From positions 1-64,000 of the forward strand of contig MCGO01000040.1 of the NCBI GenBank assembly GCA_002104985.1: 64,000 nt of DNA, written 5' to 3'. Each line of letters starts with the position of its first letter. Positions within the stretch are counted from its first letter, which is position 1. A program made the position numbers and the translations under genes. The stretch is from Rhizoclosmatium globosum (lineage: Eukaryota; Chytridiomycota; Chytridiomycetes; Chytridiales; Chytriomycetaceae). Shown piece after piece: positions 46,623-59,100 of the stretch. The notes beneath the pieces were generated by a model. It was not told where the DNA came from. It did not search any database and saw nothing but the letters and a program-made list of their open reading frames with translations.

Positions 46623-49600
46623 TTAGAAGAAAATAACAAAAGGTAGAAGCAAGGAAAGACTCTGGTGAAGTCGGTTTCCGATGGATACAAGATCTGACGG
46701 ACCCGCTACAATAGTTGCAATCGAGTCTCCCCAGTTATCGACGCCAGCTGTCTGCAATGCAGAATCCTGCGATTACGAGAATAAACAACCCATTCACATA
46801 TTTATAACAAAAAACTCACTGAATCCCCAAGAATCGGCTCAGCTTTACACGTAGTTTCATAATATCCACTCCCAGGAATCTTGGTAGGATCCAACACCTG
46901 AGTCTTCAAGTGTCCCGTAATATCTCCCGAACAATCACTACTTCCTATAAGCGCAGCATCACACACGGCGTACTTCATGTGAACAGTGACAGGGTGACAG
47001 TCCGGGAACGTAAACGAAATCCTTCCCAAATCATCTTCCAAACCACGTTTGATAAATACTTGATAATTCGTTCCCGCAACCGTGTTTCCACGGATATCAG
47101 TGATGGAGAAGTCGAATGCCAAGATTGTCGCGTTTTCAGTTTTGGGGAATGTGAAAGAGATGGTTTGATTTGTCGCGGTTGCGATCGGCGCTGGTTGGGT
47201 GAATTTTTTGCAAAGGTCGGAAAACAACGATACAAACAATGTTGTTTGGTTTGCTACGCTAATGCCGCAATTTGTTGTCGAGCTTGTACAGTTTGAGTAA
47301 GAAGAGAGAATAGCCGGAGTCACAGCTTGACATGTAGAAGCCAAAGTATCAGGGTTTGCATTATTCTTGAACGCTGAGAAATTTGGAATCTGCGAAATAA
47401 ACAATTTTAGCGAATATAATACAGAATTTAAACTTCTTGAATCAGAAAACATACCAAATTCTGACATGAGTCAACACAAGGAGGAACAACGTTCAACGCA
47501 ATCACAGTAGCATTTTGAACGAACTGTTTATCACTAATCGCAGGTACTTTTCCGTCCAAAACTTTTGGCTCATTGGGTGCTGCAGTCGCAATAGGCACCA
47601 CCGGAGGAGGAGGAAGAATAATCGGTGCAACACCATTGACAACAGTCCCACTAACATCAGATCCATCTCTCTTCCCCGTCCCACTAGTAATCGCAATATT
47701 AAAACGTGCAATCGCCTGCCGTTCAGAGTTGACAGCAACCAACAAATTCGCACCGTTCGCCGTTAACTGCATCGCAACCCATTCACTAGTGATGGCAGTT
47801 TCAAGGGGAATAAAGACTTCAACTGAATTGTCTGAATAAGTCGTGATAACACCTTTCCGAGAGCTGGTTGTATCCACGTTCGAGACTTTGTATCCGTCAA
47901 GAGAGAAGACGAAGATCACTCCGTTCATGCCGGATGCAGTGGCGGATGAAAGTGGGGAAGCTGAGAAAGACACAGGAATACCTGGCTGAAGTACGAGTGC
48001 CTTTTGAACCATTGAATCGGAAAGGGTGTTTGCATCTATTTGGTAGGACAGCCCTTTGATTCGCGAACTAAATCTTGCTGCAATTCCACGCGATAGATCC
48101 ACTGTTACAGAGGGTAGAGGACTGTATACTGGGACTGATCCAGATAAAGCAGAACTGGCAAACTCGTCTGAGCTAATTTCACGATACGTGCAACCTCGGC
48201 GATCTGGGTTTAAATTGTATCCTGTTCTACAAGATGAAAGTAAACAGACACCGCTTGCGCATTCAACAGTTCCGAGAGGATAAGGCGAGCAGCTAGTGCT
48301 AGAAACACAGGTTCCTCCAATTGCGACATTCACTTGTTCCTACGAAGAGTATAAGGTGGAGTGTAAGAAAATAATTGGACTTGTGTTTAACTCGATTCAT
48401 ACCTTGCAATTTGGAGGGGAACCACCATATCCGGGCAAACAGAAACATTTATCTTTGGAATCTGATCCGAGAGGGCTTGATGCTCCTACGCCACAAGATA
48501 ATGGTTGCTGGTTTGTGTACGTCGGACAGTAACTACCCTCAGGACATGTAGTGGGTGCTGTGGACCCCGCAGGACAGTAGGTTCCTTTCGAACATGGAAC
48601 ACAACCAAGACCCTATGTAAGCCGAAATTAACTTAAGCTAAATTCGCGAAATATGCATTACTCCTTCTGCATAGTATCCTGCAAAGTAGAGACCAGCTTG
48701 ACAGATGCAATCCTGGAGGGAATTTGGACCGTTGGTGACTATCGTTCCAGTCGGGCAACAGGTAGATCCCTAAGATCCAAGATTTAAGTCCTATTGTTTT
48801 GCAAATAAATTTAAATTTACTCACTGGACATACAGATGTGAACGAATTGGAAAGGCTTGAAACATATTTCAAGGCCTGTGTATCAAAATATGACGATTTT
48901 TCCAAAGAAGTACCTGTCACTGTTGTCGTAATCATGACGCTATATCTCAATTAGTGTTCGCTGCTCGAACAAGTAGGAACATTACATTTGTGGACATCCA
49001 GCAAAGTTGACATAACCAATACAGTTCGTTCCATCAGCAAGTACAGGTAAATTAAAGAATCCACACGACGACTGAACATTCTGACCCTTGACTCGAGATC
49101 CACGATTAAACCCAATCCATGCGTCGTTGTCAAACGCGACTGGTCTATTCCAAATGTCAGGCAATTTCAGATTGGTATTTGAATCTCCTGCCAAATCTTG
49201 GGAATCGCATGCTGAATAGTCTTTAAAACGGAGCGTTGGGTTCCCTTGATACAGTTGTAACTGAATTTGAAATAGACATGAATTGAAAACCACCAACACG
49301 TGAACCGAACAGACATACCCCATTCATGTCAAATGGTACATAGCTCAGGGTTGCCGTGTCAAAGTGGAACTTCTTTTCTTCAGGAGAAGATGTAACAGCA
49401 GTTGAAATTTCAATACTGAATGACCTAGTGAGTAAATATCAATGAAATTGAAAATAACGAACAAACGAGCACATCCAGTGGTATCGAGGGTAAAAGTGCA
49501 CTCCTTTGAGTTGCTGTCGTAAATCGCCTTCACTGTGAACGTCCCACAAGAAACTTTAACATTTTGATTTGCTTTTTTGCTGTCTGATTTGAATGTGAAC

Positions 49601-52600
49601 CTTGTCGTTGAGGTTGCTGAGTCTTTGGACAAGATCTCAGGAAGTAGTAAGGGGCCCGTCGATAATCCCCCATTTTTGTCGCAATCAGAGAAGTCTCCAA
49701 TAGTAGGATTCACAATACATTGCGTGGAATCAGAGCTGACACTAAAGCCAGCGGAACAAGACTGAAAGAGACACACATTGTTCCCACTGCCGCCTTTTTT
49801 GCATACAGTGGCCCCATTCAAGCCTGGGCGACAACTTGTGTTGGATACGCAAGGTTGGTTGATTTCAACGTTCGTATTTTCCTGATATCACACATTCAAC
49901 TTAAATTTGAGCTATTTTACCACTTACGTTACACTGTGTGCCGTCTGCCGTCAAGGAGTATCCGTTGACACAAGTTTTAAACAAGCACGCATTATTTCCT
50001 GACGCGTCTTTTCCACAAAATGTTTTGTGGCCAAGAGGATTTGCAGCGCAACTGGTGTCCGATGCACAAGGTTGGCCGATGGGGACGTTTGTGTTTTCCT
50101 GAGTTGGTACGTGTTAGAAACAAATACAAAAAAGACTTCATTGATAAGCTTACGGTGCATTGGCTGGAATCAGTGCTGAGAGTGTAGCCAACGGAGCAAG
50201 ACTGGAAGAGACAGACATTGCTTCCGCTGCCGCCTTTTTTACATACGGTAGCTCCATTCGAGCCTGGGCGACAGCTTGTATTGGATGCACACGGTTGATT
50301 GATTCCGACGTTTGTGTTTTCCTGGTGTTAAATATACAGTCAATGAACGACAGTCGGCGATGTATGTTAGACCTTACATTACACTGTGTACCATCTGATT
50401 TTAAAGAATAACCACTAGCACAGGATTTAAACAAACACGCGTTGTTTCCTGACGCGTCTTTTCCACAAAACGTTGTGTGGCCAAGAGGGTTTGCAGCACA
50501 ACTGGTATCCGAGGCACAGGCTTGGCCGATGGGGACGTTTGTGTTTTCCTGAGTTGGCGAGCATTAGGAAATAAAACAACGAAGACAATATGGATCGGCT
50601 TACAGTGCATTGTGTGGAATCAGAGCTGAGAGCGTAGCCAACGGAACAAGACTGGAAGAGGCAGACATTGCTCCCGCTGCCGCCTTTTTTACATACGGTT
50701 GCTCCATTCAAGCCTGGGCTACAGCTTGTATTGGATGCACACGGTTGATTGATTGCAACGTTTGTATTTTCCTGGTGTTATCCAATCAATTAAAAACTGT
50801 CGACGATGTATGTTATGTTGCTAGAAACTTACATTACACTGCGTTCCATCTGCTTTTAACGAGTAACCACTAGCACAGGATTTAAACAAACACGCGTTAT
50901 TTCCTGACGCGTCTTTTCCACAAAACGTTGTGTGGCCAAGAGGGTTTGCAGCACAACTGGTATCTGAGGCACAGGCTTGGCCGATGGGGACGTTTGTGTT
51001 TTCCTGAGATGGCGAGCATTAGAAAACAACGAAGACTGTATGGATCGGCTTACAGTGCATTGAGTGGAATCAGAGCTAATAGTGTAGCCAACGAAACAAG
51101 ACTGGAAGAGGCAGACATTGTTCCCACTGGCGCCTTTTTTACATATGGTAGCTCCATTTAAGTCTGAACGACAGCTTGTGTTGGATAAACATGGTTGGTT
51201 GATTACAACGTTTGTATTTTCCTGTTCTCGCAATTATTATAAGATAGAGTGATTGATAAACTTACGTTACACTGTGTTCCATCCGCGTTCAAAGAGTACC
51301 CATAAGCACAGCTTTGAAATAGACACACGTTCTTACTGCAAACCGTAGTGTGGCCAAGGGGACTGGATGCACAACTGGTGTCAAAGGCGCATGGTTGGCC
51401 AATAACAACATTTGTATTTTCCTGCATAGTTTTATTATGAAGTTTAAGAGTGGCTTTTTTGAGTTTGAGTCGTACCTTGCAATCGGATGGGGAACCACTG
51501 TATCCCGGCTTACAAAAACATTTGTCTTTTGAATCAGATCCAAGTGGGCTTGTTGCTCCCACGCCACAAGGTAAAGCCTTTTGGTTTGTGTATGTGGGAC
51601 AATAACTACCTTCAGGACATACAGTGGGGGATGTTGCCCCTTGCGGACAGTAAGTTCCTTTTGAACATGGGACACAACCAAGACCCTGTGTAAGGCGAAA
51701 TTAGCTTTGACTGGATTTTTCGAAAGATATATTACTCCTTCCGCATAGTATCCTGCAAAGTAGAGACCAGCTTGACAAGTGCAATCCAGGAGGGAATTTG
51801 GGCCGTTGGTGACTACTGTTCCAGTCGGGCAACATGTGGCTCCCTGAGTTGGGTGATCAGTGAACAATTTTGATCTGGAAAATCTTTTTACTTACTGGAC
51901 AGACTGCAGTGAACGAATTGGGTAAACTTGTTACAGTTGTCAAAGCCATTATATCAAATAAAGACGTCTTTTCCAAAGAAGTACCAGCAACTGTTGTCGT
52001 TATTGTGACGCTATTTCTCTATCAGTATACGCTTCTACACCAAGAAGAAACGTTACATCTGTGGACAACCAGCAAAGTTGACATAACCAATACAGCTCGT
52101 TCCATCAGCAAGGACAGGTAAGTCAAAGAATCCGCATGATGACTGGACATTCTGACCCTTGACTCGAGTTCCGGTACTGAATCCAATCCATGCATCGTTA
52201 TCAAATGCGACATCTCTCTTCAAAATATCGGGCAGGTTCAATATCGTACTTGAGTCTCCTATTGAATCTTGCGAATCACACATAGAGTAATTTCCAAAAC
52301 GTAGAGTTGAGTTTCCTTGATAAAATGGTGCAAGCTTTTTTAAGAGAGATGCATTAGAAGCTGTCAACTAAGTGAAATAGACATACCCCAGTCATATCGA
52401 ATGGTACGTAGTTCAATGATGTTGTGTCAAAGTGGAACTTTTTTTCTTCAGACGAAGCTGTAATTACAGTAGAAATCTCAATGCTATGTCCAAACCCATA
52501 AGAACCTTTAAAATAATAGAAAGATATAACGTACAAGCGAGGACACCCAGTTGCGTCGAGGGAAAAAAAGCAGTTCCTGGAGCTACTATCATACGCCGCC

Positions 52601-53114
52601 TTAGCCGCGAAAGTTCCACAAGAAGCTTTAACAGTTTGATTGCTCTTTCTAGTGCCTGAATTGAACACAAATGTTGTCATTGATGTTGCTGGGTCTTTGG
52701 ACATGATCTCAGGGAGCGCCAAGGTACTGGCTGATGGAGGATCTAAGTTATCACAACTTGTGAAATCTCCGATGGTAGCAGGTGTTGGGTCTCGTTTCAC
52801 AGCAGTTTGCTGTTTTACTTTTCAGTGAAGTTGACAGAGCATCCAATATCGAACACACATACCAAACATTGCGTCCCATCCCCCGAAACAACGTATCCAG
52901 GCTTACTGCATGCAACCAATCGACAAACGTTAGTTCCAGTTGATGATTCAATTGGTGCGACACAATCCACAGGGCCCAGTATTGACTGAACGCAATCGGC
53001 TTTCGTCACACATCTTTCATTCAGGTCTGCAATCGCCAGACCGTTTTGACTTGGGCCCTGAAGGATTCGCGTGGCCGTGACATAGAGGGGAACGAGGAGT
53101 AGGGCAACTAGCAT
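46623..53114 (-). CDS. Large cysteine-rich, probably GPI-anchored surface protein
   Basis: One gene of more than twenty exons. The ATG at 53114 gives a signal peptide (MLVALLLVPLYVTATR). After an N-terminal Cys-rich segment come two tandem copies of a multi-domain module. Each has an IGDF.SCD domain, a beta-rich domain ending CGFF.LPVLADGT.CIGYV, a CCPTG exon, and a C-P-x-G-x-YCP exon (GTYCPQG, GSYCPTYTN) resembling GCC2/GCC3 or TNFR-like repeats. Between them lie eight tandem six-Cys exons (49763-51421). The 3' part is a non-repeated domain (ISSDEFASS..., DLSRGIAARF), then CQAVTP...TSSTTNCG. The last exon ends in a hydrophobic tail, SLSLLLPFVIFF, and the stop is at 46623-46625, as in GPI-anchored proteins. 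Introns are around 50-70 bp. An adhesin or coat role is inference. Confidence 0.8.
49763..51421 (-). repeat. Array of eight tandem duplicated six-cysteine exons (A/B alternating)
   Basis: Exons, 5' to 3': A' 51421-51266 (156 nt), B 51221-51054, A 51003-50833, B 50771-50604, A 50548-50378, B 50321-50154, A 50098-49928, and B from 49881, which is fused to the following IGDF exon. A exons are 171 nt, B exons 168 nt, all phase 0 on both sides and all starting GAAAATAC or GAAAACAC (ENTNV). A type: IG.PCASDTSC, NPLGH.T, six Cys. B type: IN.PC.SNTSC, NGATVCKKGGSG, six Cys. The A-B pair repeats every 450-455 bp including both introns. Confidence 0.92.
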
Positions 53115-53551
53115 TTTTCGTTTGCCAACACGGTTCGAGATCCCGGTTTAAGATGAGGGTTTGTGGACGAAAAATTTCTTCTCACTCTTACTGATATTAC
53201 CAATTTAGAAATGTTGTCAGGTTATTCGTTTTCATAAGAACTCATCCAACGCACAAGCCTGCTTAACATAGGGAGAATTGTCACATTCATCTGCATTTAT
53301 CACGAACCAAAGCCCTATTAAACAATGAAGATAACTTTGTACTTTACACGTAATGTAATGGAAGTTGGCGACCTGAACATTGCGAATCGTCACCATTCTC
53401 CCGCTATATTATAAAGGAAAGATATGTATGTTTCATCAAGGGATCACTATTTGTTGAATAACTTGAATATTGGACATAACGATAGAAACAAAACCATATC
53501 CTCCAGAACGTCCCTCCCTATTAAACCACAATGCACAAAAAAACCCATAAA
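53115..53551. other. Intergenic region between surface-protein gene and deacetylase gene
   Basis: Holds the promoter of the cysteine-rich gene (reading leftward) and the 3' flank of the deacetylase gene. A short TATA-like ATATTATAAAGG occurs near 53405. No gene seen. Confidence 0.5.
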
Positions 53552-55969
53552 TCACGCCTTGAACACCTCCTCTCCAGCAATATACACTCTCGCAACCCTA
53601 AACACACTCTCATCTCCTTCCTCAAACCCATCCAACACAACAAAGTCAGCATCCGCACCTTCACTCAAACTACCCTTCTTTCCATACACGCCAATACACT
53701 TTGCCGGTGCAATCGTCGCAGCATTCACAGCCTCCGCCAACGAGCATCCAGCAAACTTGACGAGATTCGAGATACAAAACGGCATCGTCGCAACAGACCC
53801 GGCAAGCGTGTCTGTTCCGTCAATCACGACTTCCATGGGCCCCTTTCTGCGGACTTTCATGCTTCCAAGCATGAATTCGTCGCCGTCGAGGCCGGCGCCT
53901 GCCATGGCGTCTGTGACGAGGACGGCGCCGTCTGGGAAGGCGTTGTAGGCGACGCGGATGGATGCGGCGGAGGCGTGGATGCCGTCGGCGATGAGACCGT
54001 ACCATGGTTTCTTTGTCCCGTGGGGGAGCTCGTTGAAGCCGAGGACACCCATTGGCCCTGGGTCGCGGTGGTGGAAGGGGTGCATTGCGTTGAAGAGGTG
54101 GGTGAGCATTGTTGCGCCGACTTCGAGGGCTTTTTCGGCGTCTTGGTAGGATGCTTCGGTGTGGCCCATTGAGATGACGAGGTTGTCACCCCATCGGGAT
54201 TTGATTTCTTGGATTGCAGAGAGGGCTCCTTCGCGTTCTGGGGCAAGCGTGAGAATTTTGATGACACCATTGGCTTTTGCGGCTTCGCTTGTGGGGGTGT
54301 CAATTGTCGGGCCGTAGCATTCGAGAATGTCTTGGAAACCGTTAGTTGGAGCGCGAATGTAGTCAACGTTGTGGGCTCCCTTCTTGGATGGGGCAAGGAA
54401 AGGGCCTTCGACGTGGGCACCTTTATTTTGGAGTTAAAATCAGGTGGGAGATATGAGGACACGAACCTAGAATTTCGGCTTGCTTTGGCTTGGCGCCTCG
54501 GTAGTCAGCAATCTTTGGCAGAACATCGTGGTAAGTTTCGGGAAGAGAGGTAACGACTGTTGGCAAGAAAGAAGTGACACCGTATTGTGGCAATCCCTTG
54601 GCAACAGCCGTCAATCCTTCCTCAAGAGTAACAGTATCCGCGAAATCGTGGCCACTGAATTATTTAAAATATTAGTACTTGTGAGGGTTGGAGGTTTGTA
54701 TGAGATTTCTTGGTGACATGACAACTTGACTCACAGTTACAACCATATGTTCACCCCTGCCACCTCTCCTTCCTTTCTTTCCTACTTAACTATTCGTACA
54801 TATGTATGTACCCTTATTCATGATTGACGCCACATCATTCTTCTTATCTTTTATCGTTAAGCACTCAACTCCAATGCTTTCCCTCACATTTCATATCACC
54901 ACTTGCTCTGCATTAATACAATGTTCGATGTGTATTCTACTATCTAACTTGATCGCCTTCATCGAAGGTTGTTTATAGCGCTCACATATCGTTTCATTTG
55001 TTCGCTGCGCTCACGCTTTCCTTTTGTTGCTCACTTCATTCCCACTTCCTTCAGCTTTGTTCGCTACACTCACTAATCGCTTTCGCTCACTAATCGGTCT
55101 CAGAGTTCATGACTCACTCGCGTAAATAGATGCAATACATACAAGTATCCATTGATTTGCAAATCAATGAAACCAGGAACAATAAGAGGTCTCTGCTTAT
55201 CAGGGAAAGCATCATCACCAAAATCAATCACGACATCAGCCTTGACACCGGCAAAGAAGAGAGACTTTGAATCGACAAACTTTCCATTCTGGATCCAGAG
55301 AGTCTCGTCCTTGACGATCTTGCCGTCGCGGAGGACATCGCATCGAATAAGTTGGATCACCTTTTGCGAGTTTGGCTTTGGGGAGCCAGGAAGGGAGGTA
55401 GGAGGCGTGTCTAGTTGGTTAAGGCCTGGCTTGCTTGAGAAGATGCGGTTTGTAAAGAGTCTGTGAGGGAGTGCGAGTTGTTTGTTTATTTGTTAGTTGG
55501 TGGGTGGGTGGGTACTCCCAGGAAGGGAATGCATTCGATTGAACCAAAGAGGGGTGGTACATACCGATCTTTAACAGCAGAGTCTTGAGACGGGGTCTGT
55601 GTGAAAGAAAGGGAAAGCAAGGGAAAGAAAGGGAGGCAGAGTGAGTCATTTAAGGGGCAACACTAATAACCAACGACTTACTCGGTACATCTTCTGGCCG
55701 CCAAGCTCCTTCTCCTTTTCCTTTTCCTTGTCCTTGTCCTCGTCCAGCGCCGCCTTCTTCTCGAGCCAGGCCACGAGCGACGGCGATCGCGACGGCGGAA
55801 GACGCTTGTCCTTCGATCCAGATCGCAGGCCGAGGCCGTCAAGCTCGCTCACCGGAACCGCTGATCGGTCCTCGGTCGCGTATCCGAGGAAGGCGGCGAG
55901 GCGGGACGAGGCCGTCGAATGCCGTTGTTGTTGTTGTTGTTGCGGTGGTGGTTGCGGTGGTTGTGACAT
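53552..55969 (-). CDS. NAG2: N-acetylglucosamine-6-phosphate deacetylase with N-terminal extension
   Basis: Converts GlcNAc-6-P to glucosamine-6-P in amino-sugar (chitin) catabolism; amidohydrolase fold. Catalytic-domain landmarks: VPGFIDLQINGYFGHDF (split by a 488 bp intron, 54655-55142), AHVEGPFLA, a MGHTEASY segment, THLFNAMHPFHHRDPG, LIADGIHA, LVTDAMAGAG and a closing GADADFVVLD. The domain proper starts around IQLIRCDVLRDG, where no ATG exists. Three in-phase exons upstream (through LFTNRIFSSKPG and TPSQDSAVKDR) lead to the ATG at 55969, adding about 145 residues. These hold a Pro-Gln start with poly-Gln (CAA/TTG run near 55922-55942) and an alternating Lys-Glu-Asp segment. Donors and acceptors are canonical and phases agree. 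It is divergent from the Ser-rich gene, 164 bp away. Confidence 0.85.
54655..55142 (-). other. Unusually long intron with repeated CGCTCAC words
   Basis: The donor GTATGT at 55142-55137 and acceptor TTCAG at 54655 join INGYF|GHDF, so the excision is well supported. At 488 bp it is several times longer than most introns in the window. In 54975-55100 the words CGCTCAC and ACTCACT, often preceded by TTCG, recur about six times. No ORF or known element. Confidence 0.7.
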
Positions 55970-56133
55970 TGGAAACACGTTTTTGTAATGCTGATAATAA
56001 CCAAGCACAAGGGGAAAGCCGTCAATTTGGAAATGACCAATGGGATCAGAGGACACGCCAGAACAATGGGCAAAGCATATATCTCTTACAAATACTTCTC
56101 TTACTTTCTTTCATCAAACTATATCTAGAAAAC

Positions 56134-59100
56134 ATGATCCCGCGTATCAATCTCATTTTACTGGGCTTCCCTTCCATTCCTCCCTCTTCAAACTTTGATC
56201 CTGCAACAGCCAGCAGCCCGTCTTCCTCACAAGAGAACCTCCTCTTTTCAAAATATTCTCAGCCTTCCAATCAATCAACAACAACTTCAACGACAAGTGC
56301 TGGTGCTGCAAGACGTGTTCTGATGGCTCTCGACTACAACGCTCAAACTGACAAGAAGGCTCCCATCCCAACAATATACGATCTCTTGATGCGCGCGGGA
56401 AAGAAATATCTTCAGAACGATCCTACTGTCTCAGAGTGTCTCAAACGATTCAGGAATCACTACAAGAGGATATCTTCAGCGGAAAAATCAAGTTCGTTTG
56501 TTAAACCCTCTTTGACAGTTTATTCGAACCCTCCAGACTTTGCTCTTGTCGGATTGGAGAGTAGTCTGGAAGTATTGCGAGATGGTGATACTCTCTTGGT
56601 GGTTTGGTCCATGGTTGGTGAGTTTCTGAGGTAAACGAGCGAAGTGCAATACATATCATTTTGGAGGGTCTTATGGCGAGCGACAATTTGCGAAGCGAAG
56701 AGGTTGTTTTGTAGAGGTCAGGAGATGTGAGAGTATCATGTCGCCCATTCTGAAAATGTCAAAACACACTTACCACTGATTCTGAAATAGATGATACGCC
56801 ACTGCAAAAACAATTCCTCCCTTCAACTCAAAAATCAGTACCATCTGCATACTCACACGAGCAAGTGGACGTTTTTGGTGTCATTGCAGCAAGTGGTGGA
56901 ATCCATAACCAAGGGAAACAAGGATGGAGCGGCCCAAACCTCCGAGTAGGCGAAACAGTACATACAGAACGCGTCGATCCAAAATTCAAGACCGAAGAAG
57001 AACCAGACGCCGAAAGCACTCGAATCAGCACAACTCAAAGTGAACCTCCCCCAACCAATGAATCATCTCAACCCCCCGAACCCTCCGAATACATCCCCTC
57101 AACAACAACAACATCCCGTGCAACAACCCCAAAACCTTCCAAACAAGCCCCGACAACCTCCAAAAAACCCTCGAAACCCTCCACCCCACGCACACCCACA
57201 TCCAAAAAACCACACCACCACCCACAATCCACAACCTCCCTCTCAACATCCATAAAATCAAACCCCTCCCCACCACAAACCTCCTTCTCATCCCTCCGAA
57301 TCGACGGCATAGGCCTCCTCAAAGGCGACACCACATACAGCGACACCGCATCCGAAAGCAGTTCCTCGCTCTCCTCTGACACAGACTCTCCTGCCCCCGC
57401 CCCCGCTGCGAAATCCACATCTGAAAGCGTAAAGTCGTTCACGGAGAGCATGAAAGAGGCGTCGACGCATTTGGTGGGGATGTTGGATGCTTTGAGTGAT
57501 GGAATTGAGGTTGTGCAGAAAGCGACGACGACGGGTGGTGGTGGTGGGAGTCAGAGTTCTGGGGTGAGGGATCGGTCTGTTAGTTCGGAGTTTACGGTGC
57601 ATACTGCCGATGGGTTTAAGGGGTCTGTAGGGACGGTTGGTCGGGTGTCGTATGGGGGGTCGGAGAAAGCGAGTGAATCGGTTGTGAGTTCGCCTGTTGG
57701 GCAGGGTGGTAGCTCGTATGGTTCGGGAAGGAAATCGAGTTCGGTTACGGAGTCGAAACATCCTTCCACTGCGTCCTATGGTTCAAGTTCTCAACAGCAA
57801 CAACATAATGAAGGCATTATCGGAAAGATTGCTTCCTTGGCTCACTCAATTGCAGGCTCACCCGAACATACTTCATCATCTGAACCAAGCCATCACCCAT
57901 CGCAACAAACCAAACAATCAAACACAGATATACATCAATCTGTAGCCTCAAAATCATCAGAAACAGGCTCTCATACTGCAGGCAGTTTCATCGAAAGCAT
58001 AACAAGCAAAGCATCCTCCCTCTACTCAAAATCCGAATCATTCCACTCTGGCCGTTCAGAACAGCCGCACACGGATCCACAACACGTATCAGAATCGTTG
58101 CGTGACGTGAAAACAAAGTCTTCCGTGCATTCTGTCGCATCAAAGGCGTCTGATGCTGGTTCACACCAGAGCGGTGGTGGGTTCATGGACAAAATGGTTA
58201 GCTTCTCGGAATCCGTTGTTTCGAAAGTCAGCGATTCAGTGCATTCCGGTTTGTACCCATTGAATTAACGCTAGTGGCCACTAAAACTCTTCAGGAACAC
58301 ATCATGGATCTACGAGATCCATTGAGTCAAATAACTATTCCCAGGCAGCGTTGAATGCAACAAGGGAATCGACTAGCACGATTCGAGGACTGGAAAATTT
58401 CGTGAAGGAAGTGAGTCCAACTTTGGCAGCGATTTCAAATGTTCTACAAGGCCCTGAGTCGCATGCAAAGATTCCATCGAAGCAAGAGCATGGAGCAACT
58501 TCTAGTGGGACGTTATCTGTCCCACGGGACTCTGCAACCACTAACCGGGAATCAACAAGTACAATTCGAGGGCTTGAAACGTTTGTGGAAGAAACGAGTC
58601 CGGCTGTTGCGGTTATTTCTAGAGAGCTTCAGCCTTTGTCAAAGAATTCAGATTCGACAAATACGCTAAAGTCTGTGGACAAAATGCGATCCAAGCCGGA
58701 TTTGGCGAACCTTCCATTTCCAAATATCCTCAAATCAAGTGGCAAGCTTTCGGATCCCGTGAAACAGTCCACGGATAAAATCTCTGATCCGCCAAAGCCT
58801 CATACCTCTCAAAACTTCCAACAGCCGCCTGGTCCTCCACTAAACTGGCACCCACCACCACCACCTGAATCTCAACCCCGAGATTCCTCTCACTCAACAG
58901 CTCAAACCTTCCAACAACCACCCGGCCCTCCACCAAACTGGCATCCCCCACCACAAACCTCTCAGCCTCGAGACTCGTCCCACTCCACAGTCAACACAGA
59001 GAAATCACCAACAAAGTCAACAACAAGTCTCGCAGAAAAGCTCTCCCACTTTGCAGAATCCACATCCTCAAAACTTTCAGCCCTCTCCCAAACCTTCACA

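Noticed and set aside
49763..51421. Regular ~225 bp spaced similar blocks, considered as a CRISPR-like or satellite array
   Set aside because: The blocks are exons with GT-AG borders, conserved phase and conserved cysteines; period and organism do not fit CRISPR.
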